Source: Bacteroidales bacterium UBA6366
Lineage (GTDB): Bacteria > Bacteroidota > Bacteroidia > Bacteroidales > UBA932
Direction of reading: 5' to 3'
DNA length: 33,727 nucleotides
Assembly (NCBI GenBank): GCA_002438845.1
Contig: DJRG01000015.1
Coordinates: 1-33,727, forward strand
A model generated the notes under the pieces. That model saw only the letters and a program-made list of their open reading frames with translations. It was not told the origin of the DNA and did no database searches. Positions 11,127 through 20,699 of the stretch are shown one piece after another; the first letter of the stretch is position 1; each line of letters begins with the position of its first letter. A program made the position numbers and the translations under genes.

Positions 11127-11933
11127 CTAAGGTACATCAATTTCCATCGGCTCGGAGTAGTTCCACCGTCTCGTTCCGCTTCCGACAGGTGTGTCGAAGT
11201 TGATTCTCGCGGCCGCGCGCACAAACACCTTCCTGCCGGAAGGCAATGTTCCGTTCGACTTGATGGTCACGTCCGTGCCCAGAAGTTTCTCAAACGCCTG
11301 TCCTGAATATGTCAGTTCACTGGACCAGCGGTTGTCTCTGGCTCTGTAGCCGACACTGGATGACTGGCTTACAAATAGTTGGATGTCCGTGACGTTGGCC
11401 ATGCTTTCCTTCCAGAAACCTGTCGGCTCCATCGCTTTGCGGATTTCATCACGAGTTGTGGCCCTTGTGACCTTCACTCTCGCCGTGATCTTTCCTCCGC
11501 TGACCATCGGTGAGCCGACAAACTCCACGTTGAGGAACGGCTGCACCTGGAAGTTTACCTCTGTCTTGCCTTTTATATGCACATCTTTGGTCCCGTTTGA
11601 AATGACGGTCCCGTCTTCGGTCTCCAGCATGATAGGGATGAACGGCCCGTCAACACGTACATTGTAGTCCGCCTCGAACAGCTTGGTGTTCCGGAATGTC
11701 CCGTCAGCCATGCAGTTGAAATCCTGTGGGGTGACATTGCCTTCCCAACTGGTTTCGATGAGACGAACCCTGATTCCTTCCGAACCTTGGTCGGTAAGGA
11801 CCGGAGCTCCTGTGTTCACGTCAGTCACGCTTCCGTAAATTGTCTCAGATGGAGCGTCGTAGTTGTCCAGCTCAAACAGTGAGCAGGATGTGAGAGCCAT
11901 TGCGGCCATCATTGAGTATATTATTCTTTTCAT
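11127..11933 (-). CDS. DUF3823 lipoprotein of the PUL
   Basis: The 268-residue lipoprotein (lipobox LTSC, Cys17) matches the DUF3823 family, found almost only beside susC/susD in Bacteroidota. An N-terminal carboxypeptidase-regulatory-like beta domain is indicated by SETIYGSVTDVNTGAPV (about 29-45) and DGTFRN (about 82). A second beta-sandwich follows FQVQPFLNVEF (about 129-139). No catalytic residues are expected. A role in surface glycan binding, or as a SusE/SusF-like accessory of the SusCD complex, is inferred from position: it starts 6 nt after the susD-like gene and is followed by GH92. Confidence 0.85.
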   Translation of the reverse strand: MKRIIYSMMAAMALTSCSLFELDNYDAPSETIYGSVTDVNTGAPVLTDQGSEGIRVRLIETSWEGNVTPQDFNCMADGTFRNTKLFEADYNVRVDGPFIPIMLETEDGTVISNGTKDVHIKGKTEVNFQVQPFLNVEFVGSPMVSGGKITARVKVTRATTRDEIRKAMEPTGFWKESMANVTDIQLFVSQSSSVGYRARDNRWSSELTYSGQAFEKLLGTDVTIKSNGTLPSGRKVFVRAAARINFDTPVGSGTRRWNYSEPMEIDVP

Positions 11934-11939
11934 ACTTCC

Positions 11940-14009
11940 TTATCTGTTTGGTTGCTGGTCGATGACTGGACTCTTGGCGACTTCGCCGCTTGGAATCTCA
12001 AAGTAGTAGTCCGTGGCGCTGTAAAGCAGTCGCATCTCTCTGGCCATCTGGAAGTTGGCATCGAAGAAATACTTGTGCTCCCTGGAACTGTAGAACGGAT
12101 AAAGGCCTCTGAGACGGTACTCTCCGTCGGCCCCGGTTCTTGAGGCGTAGCCTTCCCTGTGCTCTCCCCAGAAATCGTCTCGGGCGTCATAATGCTGTAC
12201 CCGCCAGCGCCTTACGTCCCATTTGGTCTTGTGTTCAAGGGCGAGTTCCTTTCTTCTTTCCTTTCGGACGATGTTCCGGCTTTCGATGTCACCGCTCAGA
12301 TCACTTGTCAAGGCATCGGCTCCGGCTCTTTCACGGATGTCCCTGATGGCCTGTGAGGCGACAGAAAGCATGTTGTCACCCTCGACAGGGCAAGGCGCTC
12401 CGGCGATGGAAAGTTCTACTGCAGACTCTGTGGCAGCGAGGAGCACGTCTGCATAACGCATCAGGATGAACGGCTGCGCCGACTTGCCCTCCCCACGTAT
12501 GTAGGCCGGATCCGGGTTGAGATATTTCCTGAGGTAGAATCCGGAAAGGTTTGCCTCGTTGTCCTGCGTGTTGTAGAACGGCCCGTTGGCTCCGGCGGGA
12601 GTCATCTTCACTCCGTCAACATCCATGACCGGCTGTGTCGCGAGGGCGTTGGCGCTCATGAAGAGTGTCTTGCCGAACTGCGGAAGAAGCTGATAGTAAT
12701 TCTGGGTGGCTCTGCTGTAGGAATAGTCTGACCAAAGAGGGGAGACAGGGGTCTCTCCGGTGTAGATTCCGGCTCGGATCTCGATCTCGACGTTGCGGAA
12801 TATGTCGCCCGGCAGGATCACGTAAGCCCTCAGGCGTGGCTCGGCGTTCTTGAAGAAATCCATCGTGGTGTCGTACATCAGGTAATGTCCCTGAGTGTTG
12901 GACGCACCGTCGGTCACACGGATGGTGCCGTCGGCATAGCGGTCGAACCCGTCAAACAATTCCACGAAATCAAGCGAAGGGCAGGAACCCGAGCAAAGCG
13001 GATCTCTGAATATGAAAGGCGAACTGTATGCATCCAGACCGTGGGTGAGGGAAGGGTATGAATATTCCTTCACGAGAATGTTCTCCGGGCTGCTGACATC
13101 ACTGAACATGTCCACCATGTTCTGGTATTGCGCCTCACGGTCGGTTGCGCTCCACTTTTTCTTGTAAAGTGAATATCTTCCGCTCTTCATCACCTCGCGA
13201 GCGGCCTTGTAGGCCTCTGAGAAATATCTCTGCGAGGCAGCCGCCGCCTTGTCGCTGTCGAATCCGATCACCCTCACGCCGGTCTTAGAGCCGACTCCGG
13301 TGAGACGGCCGGTGACAGTGTCGTTGTACTTGGCGACGGAACCGGCGTAGAGCATGGCCTCCGCCTTGAAAGCCAAAGCCGCGTACTTGTTCGGCAGACC
13401 CTGCATCGAAGAGGTTTCAGGAAGCAGTTCGGCAGCAGTGTCGAAATCCTTGCATATCTGATCCCAAGTCTCTTCCTCTGAGGACCTTGCGACTTCGAGC
13501 TTGTCAGCCTCGGCAGGATAGGCTATTGTCTGTGTGACAAGCGGGATTCCGCCGAACCGCCGAGCCATCTGGTAGAATGTGTAGGCCCTGACGAAATAGG
13601 CCTGGCCGAGGTAGTGATTCATCTCGACCGCCGAGAAGTTGCCTCCATATTCAGGAAGAGCCTCGATCAGGTGGTTGGCATCGTGCAGAAGGACGAAAGC
13701 CTGCTTCCAGAACGGAGTCCTCTCGCTCCTGAAAGTCTCGAAGACATCGTCCCTGTTCATCGCCTCTCCGCATCCGTCGATGCCGAGGGTGCCGAGCCAA
13801 CCGTTGAACTCGAAGCCCCACTGGGCCATATACTTGAAGTCCTCCCACGGCATCTGGCTGTAGAGCCTTGCCAGGTAGATCTGCATTCCCTTGGAAGAGG
13901 TCAACAGATCATCGTCCGTGACAGTGTTCTTCGGCGGGATGTTCATGTCACTGCAAGCCGAAAGAGCCAGCAATGCGATGACTGATAAGTATTTGAATAT
14001 TCTGTTCAT
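11940..14009 (-). CDS. SusD/RagB-family nutrient-binding lipoprotein
   Basis: The 689-residue protein is a SusD-like surface lipoprotein (lipobox LSAC, Cys19). Helical repeat regions typical of the family are seen in LGQAYFVRAYTFYQMARRFG (about 133-152) and in the C-terminal RKERRKELALEHKTKWDVRRW. It is longer than the 500-600 residues usual for the family. It would cap the SusC channel encoded 11 nt upstream and deliver alpha-mannan oligosaccharides. Pairing with the preceding susC-like gene is the defining feature of a PUL. Confidence 0.95.
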   Translation of the reverse strand: MNRIFKYLSVIALLALSACSDMNIPPKNTVTDDDLLTSSKGMQIYLARLYSQMPWEDFKYMAQWGFEFNGWLGTLGIDGCGEAMNRDDVFETFRSERTPFWKQAFVLLHDANHLIEALPEYGGNFSAVEMNHYLGQAYFVRAYTFYQMARRFGGIPLVTQTIAYPAEADKLEVARSSEEETWDQICKDFDTAAELLPETSSMQGLPNKYAALAFKAEAMLYAGSVAKYNDTVTGRLTGVGSKTGVRVIGFDSDKAAAASQRYFSEAYKAAREVMKSGRYSLYKKKWSATDREAQYQNMVDMFSDVSSPENILVKEYSYPSLTHGLDAYSSPFIFRDPLCSGSCPSLDFVELFDGFDRYADGTIRVTDGASNTQGHYLMYDTTMDFFKNAEPRLRAYVILPGDIFRNVEIEIRAGIYTGETPVSPLWSDYSYSRATQNYYQLLPQFGKTLFMSANALATQPVMDVDGVKMTPAGANGPFYNTQDNEANLSGFYLRKYLNPDPAYIRGEGKSAQPFILMRYADVLLAATESAVELSIAGAPCPVEGDNMLSVASQAIRDIRERAGADALTSDLSGDIESRNIVRKERRKELALEHKTKWDVRRWRVQHYDARDDFWGEHREGYASRTGADGEYRLRGLYPFYSSREHKYFFDANFQMAREMRLLYSATDYYFEIPSGEVAKSPVIDQQPNR

Positions 14010-14020
14010 TCTTTCAATAT

Positions 14021-17000
14021 TTAGAAATTCAGGTCAAGTCCGATGGTCACGGTCTTGTTGAGCGGGTACATACGTCCGTAGTCGGAATCCGGATGTTCCG
14101 GGTCGACATATTTGATACCGGTGAGTGTGAATATGTTGTAGGCGTTGGCGAATATTCGCAGCGCGTTCTTCGTCTTGCCTTTCGTCGGAAGAGTCCATCC
14201 GAGTTCCACACTCTTGAGCCTCAAATATGCCGTGCTGACACGGTTGAACTCGGAGTTCTGGTCCGGTGTGTGGCCAGTGTAGGCGTGCTCGCCGCTTATC
14301 CATTTGATGCTCTGGTCGTAAGGATCGGCGGTCGGGTCTTCCGGATGCCATCTGTCGAGGAACAGGTCGAGGGTACCGCCTCCGTTGCTGCCCCAGATTG
14401 AGTACAGCGGTTCGGAGTACATGTAGGAACCCATCGCCGAGCCCTGGAACAGGATGCTCAGATCCCAGTTCCTCCACTGCGCGTCAAATGACAGGGAGTA
14501 GTTCATCCACGGAGTCTGGTCGAAAGCGTAGGGGTGCATGTCCAGCCCGTTGATCTCGCCGTCTCCGTTCCAGTCAAGATACTTGTAGTCTCCAGGGAGC
14601 GTGCTGCCCTCCTTGTAGATGTCGTAATTCCAGATGTCTTCCCAACTGGTGAATCGCCCGGCGCTCTCGTAGCCGAACTGGATTCCTTGATAGCGGTGTG
14701 TGAGGTTGTCGTTTCGCCATCTATCGTAGGAGTTGCCGTAAGGTCCTTGGTTGAGGGCGTCGAGGTACTTCTGACGGGTGACGGTCACGATTCCTTTAAC
14801 ATTATAGGAGAAGTCTCCGATTTTGTTCCGGTGGCTGAGTTCCAACTCAAGACCCATGTTCATGTCCGAGTTGATGTTCTCGATCGGTGCGGAGGCTCCC
14901 ACAACCGTAGGAAGTGACGAGGAGTTCTGGGCGAAGATTCCGCTTCTCCTTCTCTCGAAGTAGTCCACCGTGATGCCCAGAAGACCGTTCCATGCCTCGA
15001 AATCCACACCGATGTTGAAGGTCTTCGACCTTAGCCACGTGATGTTCTTGTTAGGCAGCGGGTATGTGCCCACGCCGTAGATGAACGAGCCGTCGATCAG
15101 ATAGCCTGGGGCGTAGTTGCTGTAATATCCTTTCTCCGCGTCTCCCGATGTCGCAGGGTATGTGTAGCCGGACACCCATTCGTAATTGATTCCGCTGTCG
15201 TCTCCGAGCGAGCCGTAGCTGCCTCTGATTTTGAATTGATTGATGAAGGATAGGAACGGAATATTCTTGAACCAAGGTTCCTGAGACACTCTCCAGCCTG
15301 CCGAGAACGAAGGGAAGAATCCCCACTGGTGTCCCGGGGCGAATTTTGACGAGCCGTCGTAACGGAACTGTCCTTCAAATAGATAACGGTCGTCGAATGA
15401 GTAGTTGACCCTCCCGATGAGAGCCCTGTACTCGATGTCGTGGAAAGCGTCCAGACCGGTGTTGATGCCCACGAATGTCGATTCCGTGTTGTCTTTCAGG
15501 GCTGTGAAGTACGGAGTGCTGAACGCCAGGTCTCCATAGAGATAGTAGTTGTCTCCTTTCCTGCGCTGCGCCTCGGCTCCGAATGTCGCTCCGACGGAGT
15601 GGCGGTCGGCGAACTTCTTGTTGTAGTTCAGGAGAATCTGGCCGAGAACCTGCTGCTTGGAATAATGCTCGCGCGTGAGCCTGTCGGAATGGTCGGCGAA
15701 CTCCTTGGAGACATATTCCCCGGTCAGGCTGTTCTTTGCGTAGAGGGAATATGACTTACGGAACATCTCGTTGTCGTCGAAGCGGTAGTCGTAGCTGGCC
15801 AAACCCTTGAGGGTCAGACCTTGCAGGATGTCCGTGAGGGTGCCGAAGTCATATTCAAGAGACGCGGAGGTCTGGAATTGCTTCTGGCGGTATTTCTTGT
15901 AGCCGGAGATGTCTGCCGTCATCATCGCGACGGTGTTCTGCTCAAGGTCAAGTCCGTCGTAGTTCAGCATCGTTTGCTCCTCATCGACGTAGGCCGGGAA
16001 CAGTACGCCCTGCTTCCAGAGGTTCCTGATCAATGTGACAGCGTCGGAGTCCGGTGTGCGGCGGTCGTCAGCCAAGGCGCTGACGCTGAAGTTCAAGTCC
16101 AACCCCTTGGCGATCTCGGCGTTGATGTTCGAGCGAAGGTTGTACTTTGAATAGTTGAGGTCCCTGCTGCGGAAGAACCCTTCCTGGAACAGGTAACCCA
16201 TGCTCACATAGTACTGGTACTTGTCGCTGCCTCCGGAGATGCTGACATCGTGCTGGGTCTGCGGAGACCAGTCGGAGAACACGAGCGAGTTCCAGTCGGC
16301 AGCCTTTTTCGTGCCGTTGATGTAAGGCTCCATGTCAGCGTCCAGATAGACTCTGGAACCGCTTCCGTCAGCCTTGTTCATCGTCATCTCGTTGTAGAGG
16401 GTCATGGCGTCCACCGCCCCGGCCAGCTTAGGCATCGTGGAAGGGAACTGGAACGTGTAGGAGCCGTTGTAGTTCACCTTCGCCTTGCCCTTGACACCGG
16501 ATTTCGTGGTCACAAGCACGACTCCATTGCCGCCTCTGACTCCGTAGATCGCGGCCGAGGCGTCCTTGAGGACGGACACGTTCTCGATGTCGTTAGGGTT
16601 GAGTCTCTGAAAGTCCTCGATGGAGCGAGGCACGTCGTCAATCACGACAAGAGGTGTTCCTAAACCTCTGACATCGAAACTGTTGCTATAGGTTCCAGGC
16701 TCGGCGCTCTTCTGCCAGACGCGCACTCCGGCGACCCTTCCGGTAAGCATGTTCTGCGGGTTCTCGGACTTGGTGTGGAGCATGCTCTCTCCGCTGACTC
16801 CTGAGATGGAGCCTGTGATCGAGCCTTTCTTCTGGGTTCCGTAACCCACGATGACCACGCTCTCAAGGTAGGTGTTGTCGTCTTTCAGGACGATGTTGAT
16901 CTCTTTCCTGCCTCCGACTTTCTCTACCACGGTCGTGTAGCCGATGCAGGAATATTCAATCTGCGCGTTGTCTGGAACGGAGAGTGAATATTTTCCGTCC

Positions 17001-17170
17001 AGATCCGTGGCCGCTCCGGTCGTGGAGCCTTTGATCATCACATTGGCTCCGATGACAGGTTGTCCCTGCGCGTCGCGGACAGTTCCCGTGACCGTGATCA
17101 GATTCTGTGCGTCCAGACAGAACGAGACCACGAACAGCAGCAGGAGAGCCAGATATGTTCTTTTTGCCAT
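14021..17170 (-). CDS. SusC/RagA-family TonB-dependent outer-membrane transporter
   Basis: The 1049-residue protein has a signal peptide (about 1-21), an N-terminal carboxypeptidase-regulatory-like domain (VTGTVRDAQGQPVIGANV, about 27-44), a TonB-box/plug entry region (SVVIVGYGTQKKGSITGS, near 105-122), a plug with GLGTPLVVIDD, and a long beta-barrel ending in VTIGLDLNF with a terminal aromatic residue. It imports oligosaccharides across the outer membrane using the TonB-ExbBD system. It follows the GH76 gene by 16 nt and precedes the susD-like gene by 11 nt. Substrate specificity for alpha-mannan is inferred from the neighbouring GH76, GH92 and GH125 genes. Confidence 0.96.
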   Translation of the reverse strand: MAKRTYLALLLLFVVSFCLDAQNLITVTGTVRDAQGQPVIGANVMIKGSTTGAATDLDGKYSLSVPDNAQIEYSCIGYTTVVEKVGGRKEINIVLKDDNTYLESVVIVGYGTQKKGSITGSISGVSGESMLHTKSENPQNMLTGRVAGVRVWQKSAEPGTYSNSFDVRGLGTPLVVIDDVPRSIEDFQRLNPNDIENVSVLKDASAAIYGVRGGNGVVLVTTKSGVKGKAKVNYNGSYTFQFPSTMPKLAGAVDAMTLYNEMTMNKADGSGSRVYLDADMEPYINGTKKAADWNSLVFSDWSPQTQHDVSISGGSDKYQYYVSMGYLFQEGFFRSRDLNYSKYNLRSNINAEIAKGLDLNFSVSALADDRRTPDSDAVTLIRNLWKQGVLFPAYVDEEQTMLNYDGLDLEQNTVAMMTADISGYKKYRQKQFQTSASLEYDFGTLTDILQGLTLKGLASYDYRFDDNEMFRKSYSLYAKNSLTGEYVSKEFADHSDRLTREHYSKQQVLGQILLNYNKKFADRHSVGATFGAEAQRRKGDNYYLYGDLAFSTPYFTALKDNTESTFVGINTGLDAFHDIEYRALIGRVNYSFDDRYLFEGQFRYDGSSKFAPGHQWGFFPSFSAGWRVSQEPWFKNIPFLSFINQFKIRGSYGSLGDDSGINYEWVSGYTYPATSGDAEKGYYSNYAPGYLIDGSFIYGVGTYPLPNKNITWLRSKTFNIGVDFEAWNGLLGITVDYFERRRSGIFAQNSSSLPTVVGASAPIENINSDMNMGLELELSHRNKIGDFSYNVKGIVTVTRQKYLDALNQGPYGNSYDRWRNDNLTHRYQGIQFGYESAGRFTSWEDIWNYDIYKEGSTLPGDYKYLDWNGDGEINGLDMHPYAFDQTPWMNYSLSFDAQWRNWDLSILFQGSAMGSYMYSEPLYSIWGSNGGGTLDLFLDRWHPEDPTADPYDQSIKWISGEHAYTGHTPDQNSEFNRVSTAYLRLKSVELGWTLPTKGKTKNALRIFANAYNIFTLTGIKYVDPEHPDSDYGRMYPLNKTVTIGLDLNF

Positions 17171-17186
17171 AATCTATTGTTGGTGT

Positions 17187-18650
17187 TTATTTTGTGCTTA
17201 TGAGATACCTTGCGATCTCGGCGTATTCCGCGGCGAACGCGAAAGCGAACATCCCCTCTACTTTGTTCTTGGTGTTATCCGTGTTCCAGCCGTACAGAAG
17301 GCTCGGAGGCAGGAATCCGTCGTGAAGGTAGTTCGAGTAGCCATAGTCTAGATTGTTCTGGAACGTGGTGATGTTCAGGGAGACGTTGGAATAATGCGCC
17401 GAGACATCCACCCATCCCCTCAGGAGGACTCCGTTGAACCAGTTGTTGAACCCGGTGACGTCGTAGTCGTAGCAGTCTTCCACGGTGACTGATTTCTTTG
17501 CGAAATAGACCAGCGCGGAATTGGACAGGTTCGTCATGTCGGTGAGATATTCCTTGTCACCTGTCACCCTGTAGAGGTCGGCCGCTCCGGAAAGCATTGT
17601 GCCTGAATTGTATGAATATGCCGTTCCGGTCGGCCCCTCTTCCTGGTTGTTGGCCCTGTAGCGCACTCCTCCGACGGTCTCGTAGGCTATTCCTGATTCG
17701 CTCAGGGACGATCCTTTCGCACCGAGCATATCGTAATACACTCCGGCGGCTTTCCTGAACAGGTTGTTTTTCTGGAAAGCATAGACCTTCTTCGCGAACA
17801 TCAGATAGTACTCGCTCTTGTCCATCTCCTCGGTCAGGCGCTGCTTCATCGCTCCGATGTACCGGTGAGTGGCTTTGGCGTTCTTGCCTGAATATATCTC
17901 GCTCAGCCAGACGAGCGGACTGACAAACGGCCCGTTGCTGCACGAATGCTTGGTGTAGTAGCCTGGGCCCCAGGTGATTCCTCCATGTTCGGTTCCGTCG
18001 CTTTTAAGCGTGCAGTCCCATCCGTCGAGGACATATTCAGCAAGGTACTCGGCCTTTTCGAGATAACGGGACTCACCGGTGAGACGGTAGGCGTTGAGCA
18101 GTTCCCTGACAAGCCATTCCTGATCGTCATAGACATTCTCCACGCCCTCGACCTTTGCGGTGCCGGGACTGTTGCCCCTGTTGACTCCATAGACCGACCA
18201 CTCCTTTGTCTGGGTGTATGACGTGAGGGTGTAAGTGCCTTTGTACCAGTCCAGACCCTCGAAAAGTTTTCCGAGAGTACCCTTAAGTTCCTCGCTGTTG
18301 GCGTTGTAGAGATCCGGTCTCCCGGCCTCTTTCAGTTCCTCCATTCCGGAAAGGAGGGCGTTGACGGCCTCGAAAGATGATGTGTACATCCACACGCTGG
18401 CCTTTTCGAGAGAAGTCACTCCGGCGAACGGGTAGTAGTAGCGCATCATCAGCATCGAGTTGCCCTTGAAGCAATGCTCCAAGGCTGCCTGAGTCAGCGT
18501 CAGCGAGCGTTTGAGGTTTTCCTCAGCCTTGTCAAGGTTCGTTTCCTGAGCCGGTGGCTCCGGAACAGGCTCAGGATCTTTCGTGTTATGTGAACAGGCT
18601 GTGCCGCCGATCGCAAGGACCAGCAGCACAACCATCAAAGTTTTTCTCAT
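17187..18650 (-). CDS. GH76 endo-alpha-1,6-mannanase lipoprotein
   Basis: The 487-residue protein belongs to glycoside hydrolase family 76, an (alpha/alpha)6 barrel cutting the alpha-1,6-mannan backbone. The signature adjacent aspartates are in NVYDDQEW (D175-D176). Other family stretches are GGITW (near 224) and YSYNSGTMLSG (near 350). The lipobox GTAC (Cys19) is followed by an acidic segment, suggesting exposure on the surface, where backbone cleavage would generate transportable fragments. Its start overlaps the preceding gene's stop by one base (TAATG). Gene order places it between the surface lipoprotein and SusC. Confidence 0.93.
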   Translation of the reverse strand: MRKTLMVVLLVLAIGGTACSHNTKDPEPVPEPPAQETNLDKAEENLKRSLTLTQAALEHCFKGNSMLMMRYYYPFAGVTSLEKASVWMYTSSFEAVNALLSGMEELKEAGRPDLYNANSEELKGTLGKLFEGLDWYKGTYTLTSYTQTKEWSVYGVNRGNSPGTAKVEGVENVYDDQEWLVRELLNAYRLTGESRYLEKAEYLAEYVLDGWDCTLKSDGTEHGGITWGPGYYTKHSCSNGPFVSPLVWLSEIYSGKNAKATHRYIGAMKQRLTEEMDKSEYYLMFAKKVYAFQKNNLFRKAAGVYYDMLGAKGSSLSESGIAYETVGGVRYRANNQEEGPTGTAYSYNSGTMLSGAADLYRVTGDKEYLTDMTNLSNSALVYFAKKSVTVEDCYDYDVTGFNNWFNGVLLRGWVDVSAHYSNVSLNITTFQNNLDYGYSNYLHDGFLPPSLLYGWNTDNTKNKVEGMFAFAFAAEYAEIARYLISTK

Positions 18651-20542
18651 TATTTCAGGCCGATTGAGTGGATCGACATCTTGTTCTCGTCACCGTTGTC
18701 GTCTCCCTTGAAGACTGCGAGAGCGATGATGACGTTCTTTCCGCTGTAGGCTGAAAGGTCATATTCAAAGTTGGCGTAGAGCTCCGGCTCATCCTTGCCG
18801 CCTCCCTCGTTGATGAACTTCCATGCTCCGTTGCCGGCTGACTCCGCGAAATTGGCCTCGTGACCGTTGCCGACTGTGTGGACTTTCGGCTCAAGGAATG
18901 AGACAGCACAGTCTTCGGTGATGGCGGCCACCTTGAAGTAGGTAGGATGCTCGGTGTTGAAGTTGCGTGCCTTGATGAAGAGGGTTTTCTTCGCGTTTAC
19001 CGGAAGTTTTGCGTAGAAATATGACTGTGGCTCGTCAAGCGTCACAGGGGTTCCGCCTCCGTTGGTCTTGATCACGAATCCCTCACCTGCGAACGGCTCG
19101 TTGTCCTTGTGGATCGGCATGCAGGCCCAGTAGGCGGCGAAATGATTCTGCTCTCTCCAGGTCTGGTAGGCGTCACGGTATTTCTCCGGTCCGTCGATGT
19201 CCTGTGGGCCGACATTTGATATTCCATTGAATGTGTCGATCTCCGTTACAGGCATTGTTGAGCGAACCATTTCCTTGGTCATCTTCCAGTTGGTTCCGAG
19301 TCCCTGCACCTCCTCGCCAGGGCACCATCCCCAGTCTTCAGGACACTCCTTGGCGAACACGATGCGACGGAGGACCAGTTGCTTGTAGTAGTCTCCGGTC
19401 TGTACCCTGTAGGTGCCGATCGCAAAGTAAATCTCCTTGCCTATGTAAGGTGTGAGGTCGAACTCGAAGTCTGGACTGCCGTTATCGTTCCCTTTCGTGT
19501 ACTCTCCGCTGCCATATTTACGAATATCACCGATTCTGACAGCCTCAGGATCCGCGGAGGCAGGATCGATTACCATCACGCCGAAATGTGTAGGATTATC
19601 GTTGTCGGCATCGTGTGTGCGTACCTTGAGATACATCTTGCAGTTGTCCGCGGTGATCGCTTTCTTTCCGTAGATGTAGGAATCGAAAGTGTCAAGGTCT
19701 GCTGGATTGTTCCAATCTCCGTCCTCCTCACGATTCCTCACTTGAATGGTTGTGCCTTCATTCTGCTCCTGGATCCATCCTTGATGGCTTGTAACGGTGT
19801 AGAGGAAGTTTGTCGACCAGTCGAAGTGAGGGTAGTCGTCACCGTTCTTTCCACCCCTATATTCATTATAGTAGAAAGTGTTTGCGGTGGCTGCGATCTG
19901 CTCGAGCGTAAGGCCTCTGAGAAGTTCCTTACTTCCCATCAGAACCTCTCCGAGATCAACGACGAAGTCTCCCGTGAAGGAAGCCTTCTCGACTTTCTTT
20001 TCGACGGTGACGCAACCTGCCTTCGTGAAGGTCAGAGTGTAGTCGTCGATTGTCAGGTTGTCGAAGTTGAACGTTCCGTCAGCGCCTGTTTCGATGTTTT
20101 TCGCCCCGTTGAGTGAAATGGTGACCCCGGCGAGCGGAGCGTTTCCGTTCTTTGCGTCGACGGTCGTACCTTTGATTGAGGCGCACGCCACAGCCATGAT
20201 CGCGTCAACATTTTTGGCGACTTTGTCCACGAAAGACTTTTCCGTGATTGACACAGACGCGTCAGCGAATCCGTCTTTCTTGAAGGTAACGGAGTGTTTG
20301 GTGATTGTCACTCCGTCGATCTTGTAGGATCCGAAAGCGTCGGTCTTTGCTGTCTTGCTGATGTCTGCGATCTCCACGGTCACATCCGCGATCGGAGAGC
20401 CCACGTCACTTTTTACTGTACCGGAGACGGTTCCAGTTTCTAATTCCGGTTCCTTGTTGTCATCCTTCTTGCAGGATGTGAACGCCGTCCCCATCAGAAC
20501 GGCCGCCAGCGCCATAGCGGCGAAAGTTTTTAGTGTCTTCAT
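18650..20542 (-). CDS. Surface lipoprotein with two CarboxypepD_reg-like domains, candidate glycan-binding protein
   Basis: The 630-residue lipoprotein has lipobox FTSC (Cys24) followed by KKDDNKE, which fits the Bacteroidota surface lipoprotein export signal. Two carboxypeptidase-regulatory-like beta modules follow: TVSGTVKSDVGSPIADVTVE (about 39-58) and SIKGTTVDAKNGNAPLAGVT (about 118-137). The remaining 430 residues appear to hold two related modules, each with a carbohydrate-module-like pattern: FEFDLTPYIGKEIYFAIG near 345-362 and FEYDLSAYSGKNVIIALA near the C-terminus. No glycosidase motif is seen. As the first gene of the PUL it is probably the surface glycan-binding protein; this is an inference. 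The specific family was not recognised. Confidence 0.75.
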   Translation of the reverse strand: MKTLKTFAAMALAAVLMGTAFTSCKKDDNKEPELETGTVSGTVKSDVGSPIADVTVEIADISKTAKTDAFGSYKIDGVTITKHSVTFKKDGFADASVSITEKSFVDKVAKNVDAIMAVACASIKGTTVDAKNGNAPLAGVTISLNGAKNIETGADGTFNFDNLTIDDYTLTFTKAGCVTVEKKVEKASFTGDFVVDLGEVLMGSKELLRGLTLEQIAATANTFYYNEYRGGKNGDDYPHFDWSTNFLYTVTSHQGWIQEQNEGTTIQVRNREEDGDWNNPADLDTFDSYIYGKKAITADNCKMYLKVRTHDADNDNPTHFGVMVIDPASADPEAVRIGDIRKYGSGEYTKGNDNGSPDFEFDLTPYIGKEIYFAIGTYRVQTGDYYKQLVLRRIVFAKECPEDWGWCPGEEVQGLGTNWKMTKEMVRSTMPVTEIDTFNGISNVGPQDIDGPEKYRDAYQTWREQNHFAAYWACMPIHKDNEPFAGEGFVIKTNGGGTPVTLDEPQSYFYAKLPVNAKKTLFIKARNFNTEHPTYFKVAAITEDCAVSFLEPKVHTVGNGHEANFAESAGNGAWKFINEGGGKDEPELYANFEYDLSAYSGKNVIIALAVFKGDDNGDENKMSIHSIGLK

Positions 20543-20609
20543 GCTTGTTTGAGTATTACTAATTTTGTCATGCGTTTTTCTGTAACGTTTTGCAAAATAA
20601 ACTGGCCTT

Positions 20610-20669
20610 GGTTAAGAATTGGGTTAATTTAAGATTAAATGATAAGTTATTTTAGGTTAATTCGGCTAA
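20610..20669. promoter_or_regulatory. Helically phased GGTTAA-like direct repeats between PUL and regulator
   Basis: Six related hexamers lie in the 157-bp divergent region: GGTTAA (20610), GGTTAA (20622), GATTAA (20633), AGTTAT (20645), GGTTAA (20655) and GGCTAA (20664). Spacings are 12, 11, 12, 10 and 9 bp. Direct repeats about 11 bp apart are the known operator form of SARP-type activators, and the adjacent gene encodes a SARP-like regulator. A near-match to the -7 box (TATTTTG on the minus strand, about 20593-20599) could serve the PUL. Confidence 0.45.
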
Positions 20670-20699
20670 TTTTTGATATTTTTACAGAAAATCTTCAAC

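Noticed and set aside
20673..20699. TTG start for the Kelch-SARP regulator
   Set aside because: The ATG at 20700 directly begins a typical signal peptide (MIRRFVVSLLLFLL); nine extra residues add nothing.
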